Shown: in pieces, positions 1-11,299 of the stretch
Position numbering within the stretch: position 1 is the stretch's first letter
Layout of the letters: each line of letters starts with the position of its first letter
Origin: Podaxis mareebaensis
Lineage: Eukaryota > Basidiomycota > Agaricomycetes > Agaricales > Agaricaceae
Reading direction: 5' to 3'
Assembly: GCA_018524725.1 (NCBI GenBank)
Contig: JAEUWP010000462.1
Location: forward strand, 89,480-153,479
Length of the DNA stretch: 64,000 bases
Program-made: the position numbers and the translations under genes
The notes under the pieces: generated by a model
Seen by the model: the letters and a program-made list of their open reading frames with translations, nothing else
Database searches by the model: none
What the model was told of the DNA's origin: nothing

Positions 1-863
1 ACCGTCATGCTTAACCTCATCGGCCACTCGTCGTCAACGAAAGAAATTGACGATGCAATCCAAGTCGCATTAACCGTTCCGGGCACCACCGTTCACCTCT
101 ATGGGAAGAGTGAATGCCGCAAAGGTCGCAAAATGGGTCATGTCACCGTCGTTGCTGGCTCAGACGCCGAACTTCGTTCACGCCTACGACCCCTCCTCCA
201 ATCCCTCCCTTCGTCCACTCCAGAAGAAATCGAGACCTACGCCCCTGCACCTCAAGTGCCCGGTTCTGGCTTCTCAAGCCGTAATCCGCTCGTTGGAATC
301 ATAATGGGCTCCGACTCGGATTTGCCTGTGATGTTGCCCGCGGCGAGGATTCTAGATCACTTTAAGGTTCCTTACGAACTTAGTATCGTTTCTGCCCATC
401 GGACGCCCGACCGTCTCGTTGAGTATGCGCGATCCGCGGCCACGAGGGGTTTGCGGGCAATCATCGCGGGAGCTGGTGGAGCTGCACACCTCCCTGGTAT
501 GGTTGCTGCGATGACCCCCTTGCCAGTTATTGGTGTCCCTGTGAAGGGGAGTACCCTTGATGGTGTGGATTCACTTCATAGTATTGTTCAGATGCCCGTA
601 TGTTGTCAACGTTCTTTAAGCTGTAAGCCGACGCTGACAGGGTTGATGGTTGCATCTTCTAGCGGGGAATTCCAGTTGCGACTGTTGCAATCAACAATGG
701 GGTCAATGCTGGTCTCTTGGCGGTGAGGATACTATCTGCAGGTATCCCAACGCTGATCGGGGCTATGAGCGACTATATGAAGAACATGGAAAAAGAGGTC
801 CTCGGAAAGGTGGAGAAGCTAGAAGAAGTTGGATGGGAGCAGTACCAAGCGAAACGAACATAA
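1..863 (+). CDS. ADE2: Phosphoribosylaminoimidazole carboxylase, C-terminal part (partial)
   Basis: This enzyme carboxylates AIR to CAIR in purine synthesis. Exons are <1..597 and 663..863, with an intron of 598..662 (GTATGT...TAG). The visible 265 residues hold the end of the PurK/ATP-grasp part ([16 protein letters not shown]) followed by the PurE domain, with its [11 protein letters not shown] start, the SAHRTPDR motif and the [11 protein letters not shown] loop. After splicing, [14 protein letters not shown] continues in frame and the protein ends in a lysine/glutamate-rich helix. Fused PurK-PurE is the normal fungal ADE2 arrangement, with a usual length of about 560-600 residues, so roughly half of the gene lies left of the window. 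Identification is secure; only the 5' end is missing. Confidence 0.95.
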
Positions 864-2943
864 GGGAGCGGTAATTTATCCTGTATTACTTTTATCATTT
901 TCGAAAGGAAGGAATGAACTTTGACTGACTGACGACCACATTGTTCATCCCCCGGTACTGGGTCGCAGTGGGTCTGTGGAGACCTGGTGGAAATCACCCT
1001 TTGCGATGGTGTCCGTCGGCAAAGGAAAAGCGTGAGTACCTGTGAAATCCCTTGACTTAATATGGTGGTACAATCCAACCCAGGGTTGAGGAAAGTTCGC
1101 GCTCGAACATGCTACACTATTGAAACAACGGAGGTAGGGCGGAATCGCGCCGTTGAATGGAAAGAAGTGATACTGCGGCCCGGCTAAGTTGGTCTTGTGA
1201 AGCCACGGTCACGATGCCAAACGCGAAAGCTGGTTTTGAATATCCTGCACCGCGTATAGTAGGCGAGGGCGACGATGCTTCTTTGGCCTGTCATAGCGGA
1301 AAAATTCCAGTGATCAATTAATTGATCCTTGTAGCGTTTCCACGTTGTTTAATAGGTTATCGTGGTCGTGCGGGGTATCGGGGAAATATTCGGTGTTGTC
1401 AGACTGAGTGTTTGGAGTCATGATGCCAGGCTGTTGGGCTAATTAAAGGGTAGGAGCGCCGGCGGATGTGATTTTCACTGTCGCAGTTCGCGGCGTAGGC
1501 GCAAACGTCAGGCAAATACGTGCAGTTGCAGTTTACCTGGGGAAGCTCTCGACTCATGGCCGCCCGTGCGCGATGCAGAATTCAAATTTACCATTGCTCC
1601 GAGAGCGGTTCTCGTAGCGCAGTCCAAGAACCTGCCACTGGTCATTTCACGGAACATTATTGTGTCGCGTCAGCGCATGCGGTTAAGTGGTTAAGTTTAC
1701 TCTGGCAGTCAGTCTAGTGCTTTGGTTTTGAGAATTCAGCCTTGGTGTTAGTAGCACGTAATTACGAGGGCTTGTCCAAGGAGATAGCCCCTATTCTTGG
1801 GCGAAGTATGTTACGTCATCGCCTGAAGGGATTAGTCAACAGGTGTAAATAGCGCTTGAGGATCACTCAGATGACCTTGGCTACCAGCTCTTTCAATGCT
1901 ACTCCGCTGGATCATTCTCGGTTTCGTCAATTCAGAATGTCAGAAGGAAGCTCCAGGTACCACTCGCTGCATGGCTCATGGCTTTTCTGGATTGGCAATC
2001 TCTATGGTTGTTCAAGGTTCAAAGTTCTGACATCGAGGTTTCTTCCTTCTGCCGAGGAATGGCAGGGCGTGAAGGCCTGACCATCCATCTTGTGCATTAC
2101 CCCACCTTCCAGGACATTCGAACGGGTAGCCGGCAAGTAGCAGCAGAGGCGGTCCGTGTCCCGCCCGGTCTTGTTCATCATTTGAAAGCTCTTGTTGGCG
2201 TCGCGAAGTGATGGACGACAGCAGAGGTGTATATTGGGATGGCCTGACCGCGGTTCTCATCATCCATTTCGATGCTTCACGGATCAACGACTGAATCATT
2301 GACAACTGGCCCTATTCCATTCGCTCTATAACAGTGACAAGGAATACTATTCTTGCAACCTTTTGCGCCCTCGGCTTCAGCCTAACTTGCGCTGGGAACA
2401 CGAGGTGACCTTGAAGCCACTGAAAGACGTCTCTTCTTGTTTTGAAAATAGGATAATTTTCCCTACAACCCTTACGGCTCTTGCGATCATTGGCTTCTTG
2501 CAGAAGTCTAATTTCTCCGTGATTCCCCAATGACGAAGGAGATTCGATTCACATGACAGTCTCATACTGGGAACGACTGCCACCACCCGGACTGTAGCTA
2601 TTTTCATTAGGAAATGCCCATGGTGGTTCTGCCTGCCCATGCACGGGTCCTAATTGTCGATCCCGCGCATCGAAAATTTGTGGGGGACCGCGAAGGACCG
2701 GACGGACCGCCTGGTTATTTCGAACAGTTGTTGGCCTCATCTGCTGCGAGGGCGTACTCTCGGAAGCTGTCAATGAGAAGATTATGGTTGATTGAGGTAG
2801 CCGAAGGTTAGCCGGTTGCACTTTTGTCTTGATGTTCTGGCATTGGACAGGACTACATGGAGGGGTATAAAAGAGCGGCACTGACTCTGGGGTTGAAGCA
2901 GAACTCGTCTGTTGTTTTCGAGCTCAATTTCTATTGCTGAATC
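864..2943. other. Intergenic region between ADE2 and pectate lyase
   Basis: About 2.1 kb with no convincing coding sequence; the open frames present are short and lack splice-consistent neighbours. It contains the pectate lyase promoter (TATA-like box at 2866) and a perfect 16-bp palindrome, GATCAATTAATTGATC, at 1312-1327. Confidence 0.6.
2866..2872 (+). promoter_or_regulatory. TATA-like box of the pectate lyase gene
   Basis: TATAAAA lies 72 bp upstream of the pectate lyase ATG at 2944, a plausible core-promoter spacing for a short 5' leader. Inference from motif and position only. Confidence 0.5.
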
Positions 2944-4202
2944 ATGAGGTTCTTCGCTTCCGTCATCGCTTTCGCCGCAATCCAGGTTGCCTCGGTACAT
3001 ACGGTTCAACGTTGGTTAACGGTGGGCCTTGCTAACTCTCCCCGCGTTTAGGCTGCCGTCATTGAAAAACGTGCATCGGTCAACGATGTTGCCACCGTCG
3101 GTTATGCTACTCTTAATGGAGGGTATGTGCCCGACCGAAATCTTTGCCTCCATCACTGAAGTCATTTTTAGAACTACTGGTGGCTCCGGCGGGACTCAAA
3201 CTACTGTGTCTACTCTCGACGCCCTCACAGCTGCTGTCTCCGGTGATGCGAAGAAGATCGTCATCATCTCTGGTGCGTTTCTTATCAGTGAATCTTGGTA
3301 TTCCTGCCTCATGGGTTATAGGTGTGATTACTGGTAATACCGTCGTCAAAGTTGGTTCTAACACCTCAGTCATCGGAAAGTCCGGTTCCGGTGAACTTCC
3401 TCACACACTCTTCGTTTGTCAAATACTCAATTATATTTTTAGCTCTCAACGGTGTCGGTCTCCGTGTACTTGAAGAGCAGAACGTCATTATCCGTAACGT
3501 CAAGATTTCTAAGGTCCTAGCCGACGCTGGTGATGCCCTTGGTATCCAGGAATCCCACCGGGTCTGGATTGACCACGTCGACCTCTCGAGCGACAGGGAC
3601 CATGACAAAGACTTGTCTGTACCGTGTCCTCACCGCTGCTTGCTTTCGTATTGAATGTTCTATTCTAGTTATGATGGCCTCCTCGACATCACCCACGGAT
3701 GCACCGGTGTCACCGTCACGAACAGCAAGCTCTATAATCACTGGAAGGGTTCCCTCGTCGGACACTCTGATAGCAATGGCGACGAGGACACTGCCATCAC
3801 CGTCACCTATGCCAACAACTACTGGTCCAACCTTAACTCTCGTACTCCTTCCTTCCGCTTTGGACACGGCCACATCTTCAACAACGTCTTCGATAACAAC
3901 AATGATGGTATTAACACTCGTGATGGTGCTCAGCTCCTTGTTGAGAACAACGTCTGGACCGGTACGTGGATGTTCTGCACGAAATAGGCTTTTGACTGAA
4001 GGTGATTTTTTTAGGCACTGACAAGCCCCTCTACTCCACTGATGGTGGCTTCGCTGTTGCTCGTGGCAACGACTTCGGCGGTGCCTCCAACACTGCTCCC
4101 AATGGCAGCTTCACCCAACCACCCTACTCCTACAGCCTCATGGCCACTTCCAACGTTCGCTCCTCTGTTGTTGGCGGTGCTGGCCAGACCTTGAGCTTCT
4201 AG
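2944..4202 (+). CDS. Secreted pectate lyase (polysaccharide lyase family 1)
   Basis: Predicted extracellular enzyme that cleaves polygalacturonate by beta-elimination. Seven exons: 2944..2994, 3052..3122, 3172..3272, 3322..3390, 3443..3614, 3669..3961, 4015..4202. They total 945 nt (314 residues) and every junction keeps frame. Residues 1-17 form a signal peptide, and an EKR site near residue 23 suggests Kex2-type processing. Family landmarks are WIDHVDLSSDRDHDKD followed by YDGLLDITHG (calcium-binding aspartates) and SRTPSFRFGHGHIFNN (the catalytic-arginine RxPxxR region). The fifth donor, GTCTGT, is weak, but it is the only one that restores DFYDGLLD. The 314-residue length is normal for fungal PL1. 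The gene sits just upstream of an alpha/beta hydrolase on the same strand, with no sign that the two work together. Confidence 0.93.
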
Positions 4203-4571
4203 ATTGCTTGTTACTAAAACTTCTGGAGATCTAGTTACGAAGCTTATGTAGATAGCGTTTTTGTACGGATTGGAATTTTTCATTTCCTTTCTTTTCTCTC
4301 GACCTGAGTTTGACCTCGACTGAGTGTGGCTTTGAGCATTCGTGAAACGACAAAAGATTGATGGTCCAGCGCTAGTCCAGGGCGTGGGAGTAAGAGAAGC
4401 CATGTGTTTTCTTGTAACAGGTGCCGAGCAGATATGACTGCTTCTTTGAGTAAAGGATGGAGCGGCTCCTGGCGGTTCTTTCATTTCAACAAACTCTCGA
4501 CTCCTCGCAGCCCGGTGAGCGCATACGTGGCAACTATACGGGACCTATGACCCGAAAATCATAAATTCTAC

Positions 4572-5954
4572 GTGGAATATCACCGCCAGACAAAGATGAA
4601 ATTGTTGGAAGAGTCCGTAACACTGCCACCGGATGCATCGGCTGCAGATGGGAAAGGACAGGGGTATCCGTTGTATATCACCGCGAAAAGGTACTTTGTG
4701 AAAGAACTGGAGGAATTTGAACGAGATGCAGATGCGGTGACGGTTTTGGCGCTACATTCGACGAGTTTCCACAAGGAGACATGGGAGCCGACGTTGGAGG
4801 TGTTGTTCGAGGTTTTAGTGAGGAATGGGACGGGAAAGGTCAAAGTTCGTGAGGTTTGGGCCGTGGACTGTCCGAATCATGGGCAGGCGGGAGTCTTGAA
4901 TAGAGAAGTGTTGAAGAGGGACGAGTTTGCCACAGACTGTAAGTCATTTATCTTTCATTGTAATTCCCCCTATGGAGATGATACTAATCAGCGGTGAAGT
5001 TAGTTGTGAGCGCTATGCCGTAGCGATACACCGCTTCTTGGTGAGCGCGCCGAAAGCATTCGGTGTGGATTTTGGCAAGAGGAGACTTGTCGGATTAGGA
5101 CATTCGCTGGGCGCGAATTCATTGTGGGTTTCCCTACATCATCGGGAAATGCGCTGGTTGACATCATGTTCCCAGGTTACTTCTGCAGAGGCTGAAGCCT
5201 GTTTTCCCGTTTCTGTCGCTCATTATCGTGGAGCCGATGGTGAGCCCGGGCGGTGCCCATCACTTGGCGAAATTGAGGGATCAACTTGTTGATGGTGCGA
5301 AACGGAGGATTTGTGAATGGCCGGATCGCAATACCGCATTTTTGTCTTTGAGGTCCAACCCACGTACGGCGAAGTGGGATGAGAAAGTACTCAGAGTCTT
5401 TGTGGTTCGTACTTGACTTGCTGGCGGAACGCAAATTTAGCTGAATTTTTTCAGGAACATGCCATTGTGCCATCACCTTCGTCTACTACGGTGTGCTTGG
5501 CCTGCACGCGCGAGCAAGAGCAGGTGTGGCCTTTACGCCTCTTCCTTTTCCTAGTGCTTACTCTGGCCCAGGCGATGTATCTTGATATCAAGGGAGCTAC
5601 AGAACCGGTTGAAGAGCTGACCAGGTTGTGCTCTCTCCTGCCGATTCACCTTGTTCTCGGGTTGCAGAACGACTTCATGTATGCATTATCTCTTCTCTCA
5701 AAATGTCTTATCAAACTTGAAACGTGCAGTCCACGCAGTGTTCACGAGGCCCTTCTCGATCCTGCCTCCGGTCGGAGATACGCCTCTCTGAGAGAAGAAC
5801 CAGATGTTGGTCATTTGGTTCGCGGTCTTCTCATTTTGCCCTGGAACCATGCTCATTGGCCAATTAACAGATACCTCAACAAATCCCGGGCAAGTTAGGG
5901 GTCCTTGTTTATGAATTATTGATACTGATCATGAAACGATCTGGAAAGCTCTGA
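4572..5954 (+). CDS. Alpha/beta-hydrolase fold protein
   Basis: Seven exons: 4572..4938, 5000..5123, 5176..5404, 5455..5523, 5572..5678, 5730..5817, 5871..5954 (1068 nt, 355 residues). The nucleophile elbow GLGHSLGAN (GxSxG) lies near residue 140. The likely acid is in LQNDFIPRSVHEALLDPASGRR, and the catalytic histidine in VGHLIPQ near the end. A conserved AVDCPNHGQAGVLN block precedes the elbow, as in a fungal hydrolase subfamily that is often annotated as toxin-biosynthesis-like without experimental support. Substrate is unknown. The last intron (5818-5870) is inferred because splicing gives the expected HLIPQ ending; reading through would give a different tail. The 48-nt intron at 5524-5571 is in frame, so it could be retained. 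A second in-frame ATG at 4596 is an alternative start. Confidence 0.83.
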
Positions 5955-6255
5955 TGAGGTTCGAGATTCAGAACTTCTGTCTTTCTCTTCCGGGAAGTGT
6001 TATTTACAACTGTGTACTATATATATACTGCTTCTATATATCATACGCTGGGCCACGCTGTAAACTGGAGGCTGAACCGCAGCATGATGAAGCCTGGAAG
6101 GCCTGGCCAGGACTCAGGAGCGTTTTGTTTGGTATTGATGACGCGTTGTGGTTATTTGTGTACCTCCTAGATATAGTATCCAGATTCCTGCTTGGAACTC
6201 GGGCAGGTTCCTTCGCGTCTTTAATCACCACTTGAAGTCCACACCCACTATCACC

Positions 6256-8461
6256 ATGCCTCATCCCTTGGACAATGCTGCGCGAGACGACGACGACGAC
6301 GCGGTTGCCAAAGACTCTATTGAATCCATCGAGGCCAGCCGCAGAATCCTCGTCAGGTCCATCAAGGATCCGATTCACGACTATAGTGCGTCTGTTTCTG
6401 TACCGTTGAATTTGAGGTTGATGATACTTGTCCTCCAGTCCCTGTCCACACTCTCCTTTCGAAGTTCATCGACACGTATGAGCTTACAATTACCTATAAC
6501 TTTGTTTTAACCTAATATATGCGTTCAAGGCGACAGTTTCAACGTCTTCGCCATGTAAAGCAGCTCGGAACGACTTCATTCGTCTGGCCCGGCGCTTCTC
6601 ACAGCCGTTTTGAACATTCTTTAGGTCAGGTGCTTGGTTACTCCTTATGTATTCATACAATCTCTTGACGTTGTCTACAGGCGTTGCATATCTTTCTCGG
6701 CTCCTTGCCTCACACCTTCAGAGGAATCAGCCTGACCTCGGTATCACGGATCGTGACGTAGACTGCGTTGAGATTGCCGGGTTATGTCACGATCTTGGGC
6801 ACGGACCTTGGAGCCACGTGTGGGACGGTATGTTTATGCCCAGAGTTTTGTAAGTAGTCATTCCGGATGCGCTGGCTCGATGATTGTCAGGGGTTGATTA
6901 ATGTCCTACTTCATCTTAGGCCAGATAGGAAATGGCAACACGAACAAGGGTCGGAGATGATGTTAGATTTCATGGTCTCTGAATATGAGATCCCCATTTC
7001 GCAAAAGGACCAACAGTTCATCAAGGCTCTCATTGCTGGCGATCCATCTAAATGCAGGTACGTCGTTTTGTAGACGGAGTACGGCCTGACTCACTCGCAT
7101 ATAGTCCGGATGAAAAGAAGTTCCTCTTCGACATTGTTGCCAACAAACGTAACGGTCTAGACGTTGACAAGTAAGGGATCTTAATCTTGAATGTTTCCTG
7201 CTTCTCATGACATACCAGGTTTGACTATATCCAAAGAGATTCGCAGATGATTGGCGAGCCCATCCGCATCGATTCCAACCGGCAAGTGTATCTCCTTATC
7301 CTGCCCGATACATGGTTTCTCATTCATTGCTACAGTATCGTCAACTCCGCCCGCGTAATTGACCAGCAGATCTGTTACGATATCAAGGATGCCAACCAGC
7401 TCTACGAGATCTGTGCCACCCGCTTCAAGCTACACAAAATGATCTATAACCATAAAGCAGGTAACGTCGTGCCTCACTCTTAAACCCGAAGAGTTGTTGA
7501 CGCATCTAATAGCTAAGGCCATTGAATATATGGTTATCGATGCTCTCCTTGCAGCGGAACCCTACCTGCACATTGCCGAACGCGTCTTTGATCCCGAAAA
7601 GTTCGTGTACTTGAACGATACCATTATGAACCACATTGAATCCTCCACCGCGCCTGTGAGTTGACTTCTTTTCCCTGCGGCGGGTCCTTACCTGATGAAA
7701 CACACAGGAATTGGCAAGGTCTCGTTCAATCATTCGACGGATTCGCGATCGTGATCTCTATAAATGCGTCGATTGGAAGGTCGTAGATTGGCCTTTCAGA
7801 AAACTATTTCGAGAGCAAGTCACGAGTAAGAGGATTGTTCAGGAGGTCAAAAAGCGGGCTGTTTCAGACCCTCTGCCTGATAACTTCCCCGAGCTTGAAG
7901 ACGATGATGTGATCGTGGATTTCTCTACAATGCACTATGGGATGAAGGAGGAGAATCCTCTTAAATATGTCAAGTTCTATTCTAAACGTAGCCCAACCAG
8001 TTTGTCTTTTCATATCTCTAACTTCGCCCCGCTCTCATGAATTTTCTATAGCTTGCAGAAACGCCGTGAAAGGGGATTATTCAAACCTTCAACCTGATTG
8101 TTTTGCAGAGATTCTGCTCCGAATTTATACCAAGAAGCCAGAATATTGGGGTCGAGTTCAAGCCGGATATAGACAGATTCTGGACTCATTAAATGCCACC
8201 ATCCCATCGGACGACAAAACGACTGTCCACGCAATGACCCCACCTGCCACCGAACCACCATCAACCCCTCGTGCTCGAACTGCTAGCTTGACGCTCGAAA
8301 ACGAGGGCTCAGCGGCCGCAGGAAGCTCGACAACACCTTTCTCGAACAATAGTTTCACGACCGTCCCTCCCACCTATATGCCGAAGAGCCCCACCCGGAG
8401 TGGGAGGAAGAGATCCAGGAACAGAAGTGAGAGCCCCTCAAGGAAACGGACCCGGCGCTGA
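6256..8461 (+). CDS. HD-domain phosphohydrolase, SAMHD1-like
   Basis: Eleven exons: 6256..6385, 6439..6475, 6530..6624, 6681..6849, 6920..7057, 7105..7170, 7219..7281, 7336..7460, 7513..7655, 7708..7987, 8052..8461 (1656 nt, 551 residues). The HD metal ligands are visible: the first histidine in SRFEHSLG (about residue 82), HD in [11 protein letters not shown] (about 125), and the later aspartate in [12 protein letters not shown] (about 213). [13 protein letters not shown] and [12 protein letters not shown] are also typical of SAMHD1. In animals the family hydrolyses dNTPs; here a nucleotide phosphohydrolase role is inferred. The last 90 residues are Ser/Thr/Pro-rich and end in a strongly basic segment (GRKRSRNR...SRKRTRR) that looks like a nuclear signal. 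The N-terminal SAM domain of the human protein is absent. The intron after exon 7 appears to have a GC donor (see findings). Confidence 0.93.
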
Positions 8462-10367
8462 ACATTGGATCTTCGCATTCTCGTAACCTCTGTATCATAT
8501 CATCGTATCATGTCCGTTGCATTGTCATGAGTATTCTTCATTCAGTCGGAATCGTAATCACGCTCGTAGGATGACTCTAATGAGCTATTTATTCTCGTCA
8601 CATTCATGCCTAATCGGATATTTGTACAAAGTCAACTTCGTTCTAGTTACATACCCGCAGGACTTGTAGTAGCACTTATACACGACGAAGCTGGATGTAA
8701 GATGCAATGGTTGGCAAGCTTCACCAGCTTCAGTCCGCCAGCACTGGCAACGAACCATGGGACGCACCACTGTCGTGAGTGTGTGGCAAAATATGCAAGG
8801 AAATCGAGAAAGGACGGGATGCATCACGTTCTATATGTGAATCGCATAACTAGTTAGGAAACTTCAGTGCATTTGATATCTGCTAGGTGATGAAAACTGG
8901 CAAAGCGGAGCCAACTGGAAGGATAGGAATGGCTTACTGGTACCCATTCCTTATCTGACAAGATGTTGATGCTGACTGGGGAAGATTCGGTAGTAAGACA
9001 GTGTTGGTTGCTGGAGGCTCTCGGGGGGCTCGCGCTGAAGTGCACAAATGCCTGATTACAATTAGGACGAGCTTGGGATTTAGTGTAGTGAGAGCGATGA
9101 TTGACCTAGTCGTTGTTCTGAGTGACGGAGGTGTGTAAAGAAACACGGTAATGTCGGAGATAATATGCTCTACCCTACCTCTGCGCTCTGCTCGTGTCAA
9201 CCGTAAGGTAGTCTCCGTCATCGCTTTAAACACTGGGTGACGTACCGGGGAGGAGGTTATGACACTGACACACTAAACCGGGAACTCGTTAGCTTTTGCC
9301 GAAGTTACATTTGCGCTCCCTTATTGCCCTACTTCTACACGTTGCTGATGAGAGCCCGGTGCTGGGCAGTCTAAGCAAGCGACAATTGATACCAGGGCAC
9401 AGGATCTCAGCCTGTGGTCTTAAGCAGACAGTTGGCCTTGTTGAACCTGAATTCTTACCATCAAAGTTGCCACGAGTGACCGATCTTTCCAATACATGGG
9501 TCATGAATTGTATATTTGGGTAGATGCTGGAATGTAAGTCAAGCACTTCCATTCCATCTGTTTTTTCCATAGAACATGAGATGGCGTCCACCAGTCTCAG
9601 TAAAGACTCGAAGAAACTTGATATGGATGGCAAGTGACCCTTTCAACGAGAGTGCAATATCTTCTAGTGCATTTCTCCGGCGTACTCGTGCTCTCAAAGG
9701 CGGTGCAAGCTATCCTATAAGAGATTCAGAAAGGTTTTCTTCCCTGATTCAAAAGGACAAACGCACCTATTTCCGTGCTATTAATACTTGTCTGATGATA
9801 TGTTTCGCACTATAGTTCGGCTTGCGTGGTGAAATAACCTAAGCTCGAAAGAGGGTTCGCACGGGACATTGGCTCACCGACAAAGCCGTTCATAGCGGAT
9901 GCACTTCTGCACTATTGTCAATCTCCTGCTATCCTCGTTCAACTGTAGTGCATCACTACTAACTCACCCTCCCAATCCCTTGGTGTATGTATGCCTCAAA
10001 TATTTGTTCGTGCCTTTGTTTTATCGCTATATGATCATCCCGGGGTGGGCTTCATGCCAAACTTCACCTCGATACCGTATTTAGCAGAGTCCTGATGGTC
10101 GGACTCATAATTCTAGTCGTTCTAGATAGCATTCGACATGTCAGGCTCCATCTTCTTAACACCCGGGTTCAGCCAAGACCTTTAGCTTCTCGCTGCCATG
10201 AGGCGCTGGGCGCCAGGCGCAAAATCAAGCGCCTTGGCCATCTTTCAGGAATAAACTAAGAAAAACATGCATATTTTATGGTATAAAAGACATACAGTAT
10301 CCGTAGAGCAGAGCCAGCGTGCTACAGCTAACTTCCAGCAACTCCTTTCGATCCACTCATAACAGCC
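8462..10367. other. Intergenic region, no gene recognised
   Basis: About 1.9 kb containing only short open frames on both strands, without family motifs or spliceable continuation. The right end is the promoter of the small cysteine-rich protein gene, with a TATA-like TATAAAA at 10282. Confidence 0.6.
10282..10288 (+). promoter_or_regulatory. TATA-like box of the small secreted protein gene
   Basis: TATAAAA lies 80 bp before the ATG at 10368, a spacing similar to that of the pectate lyase gene. Motif and position only. Confidence 0.45.
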
Positions 10368-10882
10368 ATGAAATTTACTCTTGCTACCCTCGTCCCCGTT
10401 GCTCTCGCCTTATCCGTCATGGGCGGTCCAGTAGAGCTTGACATTCGTCAGCAACAGGCCCCGAAGTGCAACCTTGCTGGTCGGTTCTTTTGTCCTCTCA
10501 AGAGGAGTAGATGACAGCTTGATCCCTTTCTTTACAGGTTGCCTCCTTACGATTGGTAATAGTATTCCGGGAATTATCAATCCTTGTCTGGGTGCGGCAG
10601 ACAAGCTCCGTGCCATTACACAAGCCGAGGCCCAAGGCAAACCACCTAGTAAGTTTACGGTATGAATGAGTTGCGAAGAGTACATGGCTCTAACCACATA
10701 TCTAGGCCCAGCTGATCAGTTCAGCCTCGCTACAGGGGTGACCCAATGTGTTTTTGCCGGCGTTTCTGCTGGTTTGGGTATTGTGAGTTTGTTGGTTGGC
10801 AGAAATACATCCAGTTGCTTACTTGCCTGATTTACTTCAGCCAAATGCTTGCAATGGGTGCCCCGGCGTTCCTGCCCAGTAA
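10368..10882 (+). CDS. Small secreted cysteine-rich protein, fungal calcium-binding-protein-like
   Basis: Four exons: 10368..10479, 10538..10648, 10706..10782, 10841..10882 (342 nt, 113 residues). A signal peptide (MKFTLATLVPVALALSVMG) is followed by a short pro-region with a dibasic-like DIRQQQ. The mature part has six cysteines in the order KCNLAGC, INPC, TQC and NACNGC, which suggests three disulfides. The layout (C..GC, central C, then C and CxxC near the end) resembles small secreted fungal proteins related to the Histoplasma calcium-binding protein CBP; this comparison is from memory and is tentative. All three introns have good GT-AG sites and keep frame. It could instead be an unrelated effector-like protein. 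Confidence 0.65.
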
Positions 10883-11299
10883 AGTGGTACCGTGTCAGGC
10901 CCCACAAAGCATATCTTCTGAACGAATGCGTTGTATCTCTGTAGAGGAAGAATGAGAGAGAATATATCAATGAGTACTCGATGCAGATCTGCATTGGACT
11001 TGGAACATTGCCAATGGCAGCACGGCCGGATAAGACTCAAGGTTTGTACCTGAGGTAACATTTTTTGCACGGTGAAATCAATACATCCAAAGTAAGGATA
11101 CCATGGGCTCTGCAGAACAGCTCAGTCGTAGCCAAATTGCCACCTTGAGGAGGAATCGCACACTCTAGCAGTGAAGACAAAGTGAGCATGGGAGTATCCT
11201 CCCGCCACTGGATTTCATAACCACAAGGGAATGCTCAGTGAGTCGAAGCAGTAAGGAAGCGAGGTGATTCAACATCGAGCCGTACAGGAGGAAAGGTTA

